DNA of 64,000 bases from Shewanella amazonensis SB2B (GCF_000015245.1 NC_008700.1:750001-814000); one strand, 5' to 3'. Counted from the stretch's first letter, positions 51,924-61,064 are shown. Notes: generated by a model not told the origin, from the sequence alone. Numbers and translations are program-made.

Positions 51924-53628
51924 GTTGACTTGACTCCTGATGTGGGGGAAGTGTGAGTGTGACAGTTGTACCACCGGCTTCATTGCTGGAAAAGCGCAGT
52001 TGGCCCTCGAGCTTGCTGGCTCGCTCGTGCATGATGCCAATGCCGAAATGCTGATCCCGCTCTTTGAGGTGTTCTATACCAACACCATCATCACTGACAC
52101 TGATATTGATCATACCTTCGTTATTCTTAGCGCATTGAATCACAATTTCACTGGCGTTGGCATGTTTTATGGCATTTAAGGTGGCTTCGCGGGTTAATTG
52201 CAGTATGTGAATGTGCTGGTTGGCGCCAAGCAGTTGCTCGCGGATACCGTAATCCAGGGTGAGCTTGGTGTGCGTTTGACTGCGAAGCTGCTCCAACATG
52301 GCTTCGAGCGCGTGTTTGAGATTGGGCTCTTTGATGGTGAGGCGGAAGGTTGAAAGCAGTTCCCTGAGCTGCACATAGGCGGTGCTCACGCCTTCATTGA
52401 TTTCATTGAGTTGTTGCTCGACTTCAGGGTTGCGGCAGCTGTCGTCAAGGCCTTTTCTGAGCAGGGTGATTTGGATTTTGAGGAACGAGAGCACCTGCCC
52501 CAGCGAATCATGCAGCTCGCGGGCAATCACACCCCGCTCTTCCATCAACGCCAGTTGCTGACGCTGCTCGGCTGATTGATGGATAAGAATGGAACGGGCC
52601 AGCATGATGGCGAAGTTCTCAAACAGGGGGCGATTGGGCGCCTTGTCTGACACCATCTCGAGGTAGCCCAAATCCGTATGCTCAAAGGTGAGTGGAAAAC
52701 GGCACGAAGCTTCAATCTCTGCCGGCCAGCCACCTTCGGCTTCAATGGCTTCTTCTATGTCCCCTTCGTCCTGAATAATCAGTCGCAAATAGTCCAGCTG
52801 TTCATATTGTTTGAGCTGATCCAACGCTGCTTTCAGTGCGCGGTAATCGAGGGTTTTGCCGTGCAGCATCACCAGGTTGTCGTAGAGAAAGTTGAGTTCC
52901 TGATTGGCACGGGTCAGTGCGAGGGTTTTTTCCTGAACCTGAGACTCAAGATCCCCATAGAGCGCAGACAACTCCTTGGCGGTGGAGTCCAGTGCATCGG
53001 CCAGCGCCTGCAGCTCGATATACTCAGTCTGGGGCATGTCCACATCGAAATTGCCTTTGGAAATGGTGTTGGCGGAGAGCATCAATTGGTTTAACGGCTC
53101 CACCACCTTGCGCTTGGTGTAGCGCACCGCCACCAGAGCAATGGCAAGCATCATACCCAGGCCCAGTAACTGGCTGGCTGCCAGCAATTTTAATTTAAAG
53201 GCGGCGTGATGTTCGGTTTCCAGCACGAACAGGTCGATGGTATCGACAAAGTCCTTTAACGAAGAGGCATACAGGCGCGAGTTTTCCTCTTCGATGAAGT
53301 ATTTCATCACCTTCCATTTGTCGATAACCAGCAGATATTGGTCTTTCAGGCGTTGGGGGGTACTCCAGTTAAGGGAGTTTTTGAGTGCAGGTGAGTAGAG
53401 GGTGGCTTCAAACTCACGGATTTTGTCTTCGGCCTCTTCACTGCCTGAATTGGCGTAAAACATCAGCCGGTAGCTTTGCATCCGCAGTGAGCCGGAGGCA
53501 TTGATTGCCCGGGCATCGCCAAGGCTGTACGACAGGTTGGCGAGCGCAAAGATAGATAGCCCACTGGAGAGCAGGATAAGCACCATCATCAGTCCGAGAA
53601 TTTTGGAGGTGAGACTGCCACGTTTCAT
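51916..53628 (-). CDS. narQ: Nitrate/nitrite sensor histidine kinase NarQ
   Basis: The 570-residue kinase has two membrane segments, a periplasmic nitrate-sensing four-helix domain with the P-box (DARAINASGSLRMQSYRLMF), HAMP, a Cys-poor GAF-like linker and a HisKA_3 domain with phospho-His in ARELHDSLGQVLSF and ATP motifs TREATLNAIKHA and DDGVGI. AGGA with 6-nt spacing supports ATG 53628. It is the upstream gene of narQP and divergent from nrfA. Confidence 0.93.
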   Translation of the reverse strand: MKRGSLTSKILGLMMVLILLSSGLSIFALANLSYSLGDARAINASGSLRMQSYRLMFYANSGSEEAEDKIREFEATLYSPALKNSLNWSTPQRLKDQYLLVIDKWKVMKYFIEEENSRLYASSLKDFVDTIDLFVLETEHHAAFKLKLLAASQLLGLGMMLAIALVAVRYTKRKVVEPLNQLMLSANTISKGNFDVDMPQTEYIELQALADALDSTAKELSALYGDLESQVQEKTLALTRANQELNFLYDNLVMLHGKTLDYRALKAALDQLKQYEQLDYLRLIIQDEGDIEEAIEAEGGWPAEIEASCRFPLTFEHTDLGYLEMVSDKAPNRPLFENFAIMLARSILIHQSAEQRQQLALMEERGVIARELHDSLGQVLSFLKIQITLLRKGLDDSCRNPEVEQQLNEINEGVSTAYVQLRELLSTFRLTIKEPNLKHALEAMLEQLRSQTHTKLTLDYGIREQLLGANQHIHILQLTREATLNAIKHANASEIVIQCAKNNEGMINISVSDDGVGIEHLKERDQHFGIGIMHERASKLEGQLRFSSNEAGGTTVTLTLPPHQESSQHG

Positions 53629-53721
53629 GAAATTTCCTGTCGGCAAGGGCGCTGGCGTTTGCAACTAAAGCCTATGTTCTACATTAGCTTTTTCTTTATC
53701 ACATCTGCCCTCATGCAAAAG

Positions 53722-53737
53722 TGTGAACAATAACACA
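53722..53737. promoter_or_regulatory. Candidate CRP site in the narQ-nrfA region
   Basis: TGTGA-ACAATA-ACACA matches TGTGA-N6-TCACA in nine of ten positions if the second half is read as ACACA with one change. It is 137 bp before the nrfA start codon. Confidence 0.45.
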
Positions 53738-53745
53738 TCCAGAGT

Positions 53746-53759
53746 TTGATCTTGTGCAA
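53746..53759. promoter_or_regulatory. Candidate FNR/EtrA site in the narQ-nrfA region
   Basis: TTGAT-CTTG-TGCAA has one perfect FNR half-site and one with two changes from ATCAA, at the right N4 spacing. Confidence 0.35.
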
Positions 53760-53772
53760 ACTTTGACTTGGA

Positions 53773-53788
53773 TACCACTTAATGGGTA
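53773..53788. promoter_or_regulatory. NarP/NarL 7-2-7 binding site upstream of nrfA
   Basis: TACCACT-TA-ATGGGTA is an inverted heptamer pair with a 2-bp gap, the arrangement bound by NarP and NarL. It fits TACYNMT / AKNRGTA completely and lies 85 bp before the nrfA start codon, opposite narQP. Confidence 0.7.
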
Positions 53789-53873
53789 TGTAAAAGGAGG
53801 GTTAACAGGACTACTTTTGACCCTGGAGATGTCGTGGGTATTTCAGAAACACAAAAACTAACACGGAGATGAG

Positions 53874-55277
53874 ATGGTGAAAAAGCTAACCGGAAAATCC
53901 TTTGCGCTGAGCGCATTGGTCGCCGCCAGCTTTGTAGCTGCCGGTGCGATGGCCAGTGATAAAACCGAGCCACGCAATGACGTATACAAAGACAAATTCA
54001 GCAAACAATATAACAGTTGGCACGCGACTGCCGAAAGCGAAGCTATCACAGATGCGCTGGAGCAGGATCCTGCACTGGTGATTTTGTGGGCTGGTTACGG
54101 TTTTGCCAAAGACTACAATGCCCCCCGTGGTCACATGTATGCTCTGACTGACGTGCGTAACACCCTGCGTACCGGTGCTCCAACCTCAGCCGAAGATGGC
54201 CCGATGCCAATGGCTTGCTGGAGCTGTAAGAGCCCTGACGTGCCCCGTCTGATTGAAGAACAGGGCGAATCAGGCTATTTCACCGGTAAGTGGGCAAAAG
54301 GCGGCGCCGAAGTGGCCAACACCATCGGTTGCAGCGACTGTCACGAAAAAGGCACCCCTAAACTGCGCCTGTCTCGTCCTTTTGCTTCCCGCGCCATGGA
54401 AGCCATTGGTACCCCATTCGACAAGGCTTCCAAGCAGGACAAAGAATCCATGGTGTGCGCCCAGTGCCACGTGGAGTACTACTTCGAGAAGACTGACGAT
54501 CGCAAAGGTTTCGTGAAGTTCCCATGGGACGGCGGCACCACAGTGGAAAACATGGAAGTCTATTATGACGCCATCCAGTTTGCCGACTGGACCCACGCTG
54601 TGTCCAAAACCCCAATGCTGAAAGCGCAGCACCCAGGTTATGAAACCTGGAAACTGGGTACTCACGGTCAAAACAACGTGTCCTGTGTTGACTGTCACAT
54701 GCCGAAAGTCACCAATGAACAGGGCAAGAAGTTTACCGATCACAAAGTGGGCAACCCCTTCGATCGTTTCGAAGAAACTTGCGGTACCTGCCACAGTCAG
54801 GACAAAGAACACATGCTGACCGTCTACAAGGACAACAAGTCCAAGGTGATGGAGCTCAAGTCCAAGGCTGAAGCTCAGCTGGTTGCTGCTCACTTCGAAG
54901 CCGGTGCTGCCTGGAAAGCCGGTGCCACCGAAGATGAAATGAAGCCTATCCTGACCAACATCCGTCACGCTCAGTGGCGCTGGGACTACGCCATTGCCTC
55001 TCACGGCGTGTCTGCACATGCTCCAGCTGAAGCACTGCGTGTACTGGGCACTGCCGTAGACAAGGCTGCCAACGCCCGCGTTCAACTGGCTCAGTTGCTG
55101 GCCACCAAAGGCGTGAAGCAGCCTATCGAGCTGCCGGACATCTCTACCAAGGCCAAAGCTCAGGCTGCTCTGGGTATGGACATGGACAAGATGAACGCCG
55201 ATAAGGCCAAGTTCAAGCAAGAAATGCTGCCCAAGTGGGAAGCAGACGCCAAGGCCCGCGAAGCCACTTACAAGTAA
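53874..55277 (+). CDS. nrfA: Ammonia-forming cytochrome c nitrite reductase NrfA
   Basis: The 467-residue periplasmic pentaheme protein has a signal peptide (FALSALVAASFVAAGAMAS), the active-site heme motif CWSCK with Lys ligand, and four CXXCH hemes (CSDCH, CAQCH, CVDCH, CGTCH). It reduces nitrite to ammonium using electrons from the quinone pool via CymA. No nrfBCD genes follow, in agreement with Shewanella. GGAG with about 6-nt spacing supports ATG 53874. A stable hairpin lies 30 bp after the stop. Confidence 0.96.
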   Translation: MVKKLTGKSFALSALVAASFVAAGAMASDKTEPRNDVYKDKFSKQYNSWHATAESEAITDALEQDPALVILWAGYGFAKDYNAPRGHMYALTDVRNTLRTGAPTSAEDGPMPMACWSCKSPDVPRLIEEQGESGYFTGKWAKGGAEVANTIGCSDCHEKGTPKLRLSRPFASRAMEAIGTPFDKASKQDKESMVCAQCHVEYYFEKTDDRKGFVKFPWDGGTTVENMEVYYDAIQFADWTHAVSKTPMLKAQHPGYETWKLGTHGQNNVSCVDCHMPKVTNEQGKKFTDHKVGNPFDRFEETCGTCHSQDKEHMLTVYKDNKSKVMELKSKAEAQLVAAHFEAGAAWKAGATEDEMKPILTNIRHAQWRWDYAIASHGVSAHAPAEALRVLGTAVDKAANARVQLAQLLATKGVKQPIELPDISTKAKAQAALGMDMDKMNADKAKFKQEMLPKWEADAKAREATYK

Positions 55278-55304
55278 GCAGCAAACCCCAAGCCTGCATA
55301 CACA

Positions 55305-55330
55305 AAGCCCCCGCAATGCGGGGGCTTTTC
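55305..55330 (+). terminator. Rho-independent terminator of nrfA
   Basis: CCCCGC and GCGGGG form a stem around AAT, with AAAG on the left and CTTTTC on the right. Confidence 0.75.
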
Positions 55331-55357
55331 TTTGGCAGACGTGAGTAATAGAGCGGC

Positions 55358-55897
55358 TTATTTGATGAGTTTCAGCAGTGCTCTGAAACTGTCGCCTACC
55401 GCATGATGTTGCAGTTCAAACAGCAACGACTCGACGTTGGTGAGTTTGGCGCCAGCCTCACCCATCATTTGTAGTCCCAATGCTTTGTTCTCGGCGGTGC
55501 GCGACCCCATGGCGTCGGCCACCAGATGCACATCAAAGCCGTTGTCCAGCATGTCGCGGCAACTTTGATACACACAAATGTGGGTTTCTATGCCGCACAG
55601 CAGCACCTGCTTGCGTCCGGTATTGTTAAGCGCTTGCTGAAATTCATCGCAGGCCCAGCCACTGAAATGTTCTTTGGGAATTGGGCTGAAGCCTTCCAGC
55701 ACCAGTCTGAGTTCTTCAGAAGTGGGTCCCAGTTTGTCTGGTAATTGCTCCAACCAGAGAATGGGTATATCAAAAATTCTTGCCCCGCTTATCAGGGTGA
55801 TCAGCTGCTGGTGCATGGCTTCTGAGTTGTACATCAGTCGGGCCAGTTTGCCCTGAACATCCACGACGACAAGCACAGTTTCACTTGGCTTAAGCAT
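55358..55897 (-). CDS. Isochorismatase-like cysteine hydrolase
   Basis: A 179-residue protein with the family motifs LVVVDVQGKL (catalytic Asp13) and LLCGIETHICVYQS (nucleophile Cys in THIC), plus a central Lys in PIPKEHFSG. Members hydrolyse amides or vinyl ethers; the substrate is not known here. AGGAGG 6 nt upstream marks ATG 55897. It is divergent from the glnK control region. Confidence 0.8.
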   Translation of the reverse strand: MLKPSETVLVVVDVQGKLARLMYNSEAMHQQLITLISGARIFDIPILWLEQLPDKLGPTSEELRLVLEGFSPIPKEHFSGWACDEFQQALNNTGRKQVLLCGIETHICVYQSCRDMLDNGFDVHLVADAMGSRTAENKALGLQMMGEAGAKLTNVESLLFELQHHAVGDSFRALLKLIK

Positions 55898-55965
55898 GTA
55901 TCGCCTCCTTGGTTTTACCCAGTTAACCCCTTTTTAATGCCGCTGCCAATACGCCGAAAGTCAAA

Positions 55966-56035
55966 TGCACCACCTTGGTGCGCCGTCTGCATAAGTGCAC
56001 TTTTTTTGTGCGAATTTATGCGCTCAATTTGTGCG
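55966..56035. promoter_or_regulatory. Three NtrC-like binding sites upstream of glnK
   Basis: Three 17-bp sites match the NtrC consensus of glnA (TGCACTAAAATGGTGCA): TGCACCACCTTGGTGCG (55966-55982), TGCACTTTTTTTGTGCG (55996-56012) and TGCGCTCAATTTGTGCG (56019-56035). Their centres lie at about -128, -98 and -75 to the presumed start of transcription, a usual enhancer position. Confidence 0.7.
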
Positions 56036-56076
56036 TAAAATGTAATAAATATATTAAAAACATTGGGTTGAAACTT

Positions 56077-56091
56077 TGGCGCGATGCTTGA
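56077..56091 (+). promoter_or_regulatory. Sigma-54-like promoter of glnK-amtB
   Basis: TGGCGC-N5-TTGA follows the sigma-54 pattern TGGCAC-N5-TTGC with GG and the second element separated by ten bases; the final C is replaced by A. It lies 47 bp before the glnK start codon. Confidence 0.6.
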
Positions 56092-56137
56092 AATGTCTTT
56101 GTCAGGCAAGACATACAACAATCAGCGGAGGCCGGGA

Positions 56138-56476
56138 ATGAAACTGGTGAGTGCAATCATCAAACCCTTCAAACTCGACGATGTGCGTGAAGCCATCGCC
56201 GGCATGGGTATCGAAGGTATGACAGTAACCGAGGTCAAAGGTTTTGGCCGTCAGAAGGGGCACACCGAACTATACCGGGGTGCCGAATATCAGGTGGATT
56301 TTCTGCCCAAGATAAAGCTGGATATCGCTACCAAGGCTGAAAATGTCGAGCTGCTGTTGGAGGCCATCGTAAAAGCGGCCCATACCGGCAAAATCGGTGA
56401 CGGTAAAATCTTTGTCACCGATTTAGAGCAAGCGGTCCGAATTCGGACCGGTGAAACTGACGACGAAGCACTGTAA
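56138..56476 (+). CDS. glnK: Nitrogen regulatory protein P-II (GlnK)
   Basis: A 112-residue P-II protein with the ligand loop and uridylylation site Tyr51 (in GHTELYRGAEYQVDFLPK) and C-terminal IGDGKIFVTDLEQAVRIRTG. GlnK senses 2-oxoglutarate and ATP/ADP and blocks AmtB when nitrogen is plentiful. GGAGG 6 nt upstream selects ATG 56138. It is 11 bp from amtB, the classical glnK-amtB pair. Confidence 0.93.
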   Translation: MKLVSAIIKPFKLDDVREAIAGMGIEGMTVTEVKGFGRQKGHTELYRGAEYQVDFLPKIKLDIATKAENVELLLEAIVKAAHTGKIGDGKIFVTDLEQAVRIRTGETDDEAL

Positions 56477-56487
56477 GGGGAAGCGAG

Positions 56488-57738
56488 ATGGAAGAAATCA
56501 GCAAACTGGGCCTGACAGTGGCCGAACTCAGATTCGCACTGGATACCTTTTACTTTTTGATCTCCGGGGCCTTGGTCATGTGGATGGCGGCAGGCTTCGC
56601 CATGTTGGAAGCGGGTTTGGTGCGCTCCAAAAACACCACTGAGATCCTCACCAAAAACGTGTGTCTCTATTCAATTGCCTGTATCACCTACCTGATAGTG
56701 GGCTACAACATCATGTATGTAGACAACCCTGAAGCGGGTTGGTTGCCAAGCTTCGGTACCCTGATTGGTACCCAGGCCGCCGATGCCGACCACTCCCTGG
56801 AATCAGACTTTTTCTTCCAGGTGGTATTTGTGGCAACCTCTATGTCGATTGTGTCCGGAGCCGTGGCTGAACGCATGAAACTCTGGGCCTTCCTGGCGTT
56901 TTCTGTGGTGATGACTGCAGTTATCTATCCGGTCGAAGGTTTCTGGACCTGGGGTGGCGGTTTTGTCAGTGCAGCAGGTTTCGTGGACTTTGCCGGTAGC
57001 GGTATTGTGCACATGGCCGGCGCTGCCGCCGCACTGTCCGGCGTGATTTTGCTGGGCGCCCGCAAAGGTAAATATGGCCCATCGGGTCAGGTCAACCCTA
57101 TCCCCGGCTCCAACCTGCCAATGGCGACTCTGGGTATGTTTATCCTGTGGATGGGCTGGTTTGGCTTTAACGGTGGCTCCCAGTTGATGGTGTCTGATGC
57201 CGCCAACGCCGCCTCTGTCGGTAAGATCTTCGTCAATACCAACTCGGCTGCGGCTTTCGGTGCGATTTCCGCCCTTGTCGTTTGCAAAATGATTTGGGGC
57301 AAGGCCGATTTAACCATGATCCTGAACGGTGCGCTGGCAGGTCTGGTGGCCATTACCGCAGACCCCCTGTCACCTTCCCTTGAGTTCGCCGCAGCCATTG
57401 GTTTGCTGGCAGGTGCTCTGGTCGTGTTCTCTATCGTGGGCTTTGATCGCATCAAGATTGATGACCCCGTAGGTGCTATATCTGTACACGGTGTGGCCGG
57501 GGTGCTGGGTTTGCTGTTGGTACCTGCATCCAATGCCGATGCGACCCTGGGCGGACAGCTGTTTGGTATTTGTGCCATCTTCGCCTGGACTTTCGGCGCC
57601 TCTTTCCTTGTGTGGTTTGTCCTTAAGGTGACCATGGGGATCCGTGTCAGTGAAGAAGAAGAGTACAATGGTATGGATGCCTCCGACTGTGGTATCGATG
57701 CCTACCCCGAGTTCGTGACGGTGAAAACCGCCGGTTAA
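56488..57738 (+). CDS. amtB: Ammonium transporter AmtB
   Basis: The 416-residue protein has about eleven membrane helices with the Amt signature motifs FYFLISGALVMWMAAGFAML, DFAGSGIVHMAGAAAALSG and GAISVHGVAGVLGLLLV, including the pore histidines in IVHMAG and VHGVAG. Unlike E. coli AmtB it has no cleavable signal peptide before the first helix. It conducts ammonia/ammonium and is closed by GlnK. Confidence 0.93.
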   Translation: MEEISKLGLTVAELRFALDTFYFLISGALVMWMAAGFAMLEAGLVRSKNTTEILTKNVCLYSIACITYLIVGYNIMYVDNPEAGWLPSFGTLIGTQAADADHSLESDFFFQVVFVATSMSIVSGAVAERMKLWAFLAFSVVMTAVIYPVEGFWTWGGGFVSAAGFVDFAGSGIVHMAGAAAALSGVILLGARKGKYGPSGQVNPIPGSNLPMATLGMFILWMGWFGFNGGSQLMVSDAANAASVGKIFVNTNSAAAFGAISALVVCKMIWGKADLTMILNGALAGLVAITADPLSPSLEFAAAIGLLAGALVVFSIVGFDRIKIDDPVGAISVHGVAGVLGLLLVPASNADATLGGQLFGICAIFAWTFGASFLVWFVLKVTMGIRVSEEEEYNGMDASDCGIDAYPEFVTVKTAG

Positions 57739-57758
57739 AGGCAGTCAAACTCCGAAAA

Positions 57759-57784
57759 ACAGCAGGCTCAGGCCTGCTGTTTTT
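57759..57784 (+). terminator. Rho-independent terminator of glnK-amtB
   Basis: ACAGCAGGC (57759-57767) and GCCTGCTGT (57772-57780), loop TCAG, then T residues. Confidence 0.88.
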
Positions 57785-57897
57785 GTTTTGCTTGTATTTG
57801 CCAAAGCTGGGGAGTGATACTGATTTAAGCCTTGATATCAGGCCAGGCGCACCATGCTGAGGATGAATGGAGAGCGGGGTTGAAAGGAGAGTTGGAG

Positions 57898-58248
57898 ATG
57901 CGGATAAAGAAATTACTCGTACTGACTATGCTGCTGAGTGTGGGGGCCTTTGCCGGGCAGGTGGTGGTGCGAAAGAGTGATGAAGCCTTCGATGCCTTTG
58001 CGGTACGTGACCAATTGGCCCGGGAGCATCAGTGGCAGGAGGCTATACGGGCTCAACAGCAACTGGACATACTGCAATCTCTGCCACTGGGTTGTGTATT
58101 GGTGCCACAACCTTATCGTTATTTCAGCTGCAATGGCCTCTTCTACCGACCCTATTTATGGCAGGGACGAGAGCTCTACATTTCCGTTCCCAATCCCAAG
58201 GCAGGCGGACAACCTGCTAACCAATCACTCGAGGGAAAAGAGCGTTAA
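57898..58248 (+). CDS. Small exported protein of unknown function
   Basis: The 116-residue product starts MRIKKLLVLTMLLSVGAFAG, a signal peptide, and continues with a helical region QLAREHQWQEAIRAQQQLDI, a two-Cys segment GCVLVPQPYRYFSCNGLFYR and a polar end. GGAG about 8 nt upstream supports ATG 57898. No known family is recognised. It lies 80 bp before the TPR lipoprotein gene on the same strand and may share its transcript. Confidence 0.6.
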   Translation: MRIKKLLVLTMLLSVGAFAGQVVVRKSDEAFDAFAVRDQLAREHQWQEAIRAQQQLDILQSLPLGCVLVPQPYRYFSCNGLFYRPYLWQGRELYISVPNPKAGGQPANQSLEGKER

Positions 58249-58328
58249 ACTTTTGTTACTTATTGCGTGGGCTTTTCATGCCAAATTGACGTAGTCTCAA
58301 GTGAGGCCAATCGATTTTGGAGGCGCCG

Positions 58329-59489
58329 ATGTCTGCAAGAATACTCTGTTGCCTGTTACTTCCTTTGCTGGTGTCCTGTGCCTCCACTCCCGAGCATGAG
58401 CATCAAACCAGTGTCAGTACCTTATTTCACGATGAAATTTTTGCGCCAGTCAGTGGCTTGCCTTCCCCCGAAGAGGTCTTTTCTTTGCCGCCTGGCGTGG
58501 CGCAGGAATTAAGGCGCGCCTTCGAACGCCAGCGCAACATGCCCGGGGGCGACAATCAGCTGGCCCACACTTGGCTCTCTTCTCAGCTTGCTGCGGCCGA
58601 CGGTGGGTTCAGTTATCAGGACAACGATACCCGTATCGCGACCGATACCTATTATGACAGGGCCGGGAATTGCATGTCGTTAGTGGTATTGGCGACGGCC
58701 ATGGCCGATGCACTCGGGGTCGCCGTAGACTTTCAGGATGTGTTGGTTCAGCCGGTTTGGGACCGACAAGGGGACTTCTATCTGGTCAACGGTCATGTGA
58801 ATCTGCGCCTGTTACCGCCCTCGGAAGCGAATGTGGTGCATTTGCGAGGTCCGATCCTTGTGGATTTTCTCCCCGAGCGCGCAGTGCGCGGCTATGACAG
58901 GGTACGTATCAATCGCAGCATGCTGCTGGCGATGTTTTACAATAACCTGGCCGCCGAGGCGCTTATCAATAGAGAGCATGACAAAGCCTATGGCTTAATT
59001 CGTATGTCGCTTGCGCAGAGTAATACCTTTGTGCCGGCCCTCAATACCCTTGCCATTTTGTATCGCTATCATCAACGGGAAGATCTTGCTGAGGAGGTGT
59101 ATCGGCAGGCGCTGAAGCAAGAGCCTGAAAATATGACCACCCTCTACAACCTGGCGCTGATTCTCTCTGCCCAGGACCGGCTCGACGAGTGGGCCGATGT
59201 GCACAAGGTGCTGGAACTGGCCAGGATCCGCAATCCCTATTACTACTACGATATGGCCGAGCAGGCATTGTCTGAGCATGAATATCAACAGGCGGTAAAC
59301 TGGTTTTTACAGGCCGTGGAAAAGGCTGACTACCGCCATGAGTTTTACTTTGGACTGTCCCAGGCCTATTGGGCGTCCGGTAATCCCAAGAAAGCCAGGC
59401 AAAGTATGGAAAAAGCCCTGGCACTCAGTGGCGATGATGGAGATAAACGGCGTTATCAGGCCAAGTTGAACGCCATGGCAAGCCATTAA
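58329..59489 (+). CDS. TPR lipoprotein with transglutaminase-like N-terminal domain
   Basis: A 386-residue protein with lipobox LVSC (CLLLPLLVSCASTPE). The N-terminal domain has RAGNCMSLVVLATAMADALG and GHVNLRLLPPSE, resembling transglutaminase-like Cys/His proteins (the Cys after GN, then His). The C-terminal half carries TPR helices (NTLAILYRYHQREDLAEEVY, TLYNLALILSAQDRLDEWAD, AEQALSEHEYQQAVNWFLQ). Function is unknown. GGAGG with 6-nt spacing supports ATG 58329. Confidence 0.68.
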   Translation: MSARILCCLLLPLLVSCASTPEHEHQTSVSTLFHDEIFAPVSGLPSPEEVFSLPPGVAQELRRAFERQRNMPGGDNQLAHTWLSSQLAAADGGFSYQDNDTRIATDTYYDRAGNCMSLVVLATAMADALGVAVDFQDVLVQPVWDRQGDFYLVNGHVNLRLLPPSEANVVHLRGPILVDFLPERAVRGYDRVRINRSMLLAMFYNNLAAEALINREHDKAYGLIRMSLAQSNTFVPALNTLAILYRYHQREDLAEEVYRQALKQEPENMTTLYNLALILSAQDRLDEWADVHKVLELARIRNPYYYYDMAEQALSEHEYQQAVNWFLQAVEKADYRHEFYFGLSQAYWASGNPKKARQSMEKALALSGDDGDKRRYQAKLNAMASH

Positions 59490-59747
59490 GCCGCTATCTG
59501 GGCTACACCTGTATATCATATTTGGCCCGAGGGTTTCCTTGGGTCATTAATTTGCCATAATAATGCATTTTTATTCAATGATTTATGTTATTCCAGCACG
59601 CCCGCCGCTGTCATTATCCCCGAGCACTTACTCTGGCTATCTGAACCAATCAGTCCCTTATGTCGTACACTATCCGTTAGAGCCTGACGAGTCCTTTACT
59701 GTGTCATCGCAGGTCCATCGCAGATATGGGTTGTCGCGGAGAAACAG

Positions 59748-61064
59748 ATGTTTAATCAAAAATTGAAGCAATCATTGGCCTCTTATCGGTCGGAAATTCA
59801 ACGATATCAGGCGCGGGCAGCCGCCGTCAGCGCGTCAACGGCGATGATAGAATTTTTGCCGGACGGCACTATTGTCACCGCCAATGACAATTTTTTGTCC
59901 CTTGTGGGATACCGACTCGAAGATATCCAGGGAAAACATCACCGTATTTTTTGTACTCCTGAGTATGCCAACAGCCATGAATACAAAGCATTTTGGCGAA
60001 GTTTGGCAGCGGGGGAACACGCCAGTGGTCGCTTTTTACGGCTTGGTCGGGATGGCAAAAATCTGTGGCTTGGCGCCTCTTACAATCCCATTCGCAATGA
60101 AGAAGGCAAGGTGGTGAGCGTCTTGAAGCTGGCAGCGGATGTCACGGAAATTGTGGAAATCGAAAACGAACAGCAAAGCATGATAAATGCAATCGATCGT
60201 TCCATGGCGGTAATTGAATTTACCACAGACGGCGAGGTAATCCGGGCCAATGAAAACTTTTTGGCCGTAACCGGATATCGTCTGGATGAAATCAAGGGGA
60301 AACACCACCGGCTTTTTTGTGCGCCAGAATATGCGGCCTCACAGGAATATAAGCACTTCTGGTCTCGCTTGAATCAGGGGGAGTTTTTTACCGGCCGTTT
60401 TCAGCGTCAGGATAAATTGGGACGGACAATTTGGCTCAGCGCCACCTATAACCCTGTGTATGACGCGCGCGGTGAGCTGTATAAAATTGTCAAGTTTGCC
60501 AACGACATTACCGAGCGGGTGAATCAACAGCAGGCAGAGTCGGCCGCTGCCGTGCTGGCGTATGATATTGCGCTGACTACCGACGCCAATGCGCGCAGCG
60601 GTGCCCAGGTGGTACAGTCCACCGTTGAGGTGGTGAGAGGCATTGCCGAGGAAATTAATCTTGCTGCCAGGGGCATTGAGGATGTGAGCAACCAGTCGGA
60701 GAAGATAGGCAATATCGTGCAAACCATTCGCAGTATTGCCGATCAGACCAACCTGCTTGCCCTGAACGCGGCCATTGAGGCTGCACGGGCCGGGGAGCAG
60801 GGCCGCGGCTTTGCTGTCGTGGCCGATGAGGTTCGCAGCCTGGCGGCACGAACCGCCAATGCCACAGTCGAAATCGTTGATGTGGTACGCCAAAATCAGG
60901 TCTTGTCCCAGGCAGCAGTGGCTAACATGGAGCAGAGCAAACACAAGGTTGAGCAGGGCGTTGCCCTTGCCGTGGAGGCCGGCGAAGCCATAGAACAAAT
61001 CCGGGAGGGGGCACAGCAGGTCGTGGCCGCAGTGCAGGAGTTTAAATTACAGCTGGATAAATAA
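59748..61064 (+). CDS. Soluble two-PAS methyl-accepting chemotaxis protein, BdlA-like
   Basis: A 438-residue cytosolic receptor with two similar PAS domains (MIEFLPDGTIVTANDNFLSL with GKHHRIFC; VIEFTTDGEVIRANENFLAV with GKHHRLFC) and a C-terminal signalling domain with IADQTNLLALNAAIEAARAG and GRGFAVVADEVRSLA. The layout and length equal Pseudomonas BdlA (biofilm dispersion locus A). No membrane segment and no HAMP. It probably senses redox or a small ligand in the cytosol. Confidence 0.85.
   Translation: MFNQKLKQSLASYRSEIQRYQARAAAVSASTAMIEFLPDGTIVTANDNFLSLVGYRLEDIQGKHHRIFCTPEYANSHEYKAFWRSLAAGEHASGRFLRLGRDGKNLWLGASYNPIRNEEGKVVSVLKLAADVTEIVEIENEQQSMINAIDRSMAVIEFTTDGEVIRANENFLAVTGYRLDEIKGKHHRLFCAPEYAASQEYKHFWSRLNQGEFFTGRFQRQDKLGRTIWLSATYNPVYDARGELYKIVKFANDITERVNQQQAESAAAVLAYDIALTTDANARSGAQVVQSTVEVVRGIAEEINLAARGIEDVSNQSEKIGNIVQTIRSIADQTNLLALNAAIEAARAGEQGRGFAVVADEVRSLAARTANATVEIVDVVRQNQVLSQAAVANMEQSKHKVEQGVALAVEAGEAIEQIREGAQQVVAAVQEFKLQLDK

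Noticed and set aside
54270..55316. Long antisense frame over nrfA
   Set aside because: The same shadow effect as over fccA; nrfA is certain from its five heme motifs.
59563..59766. Small frame upstream of the two-PAS receptor
   Set aside because: No ribosome site, Pro/Ser-rich translation, and it runs into the receptor start.
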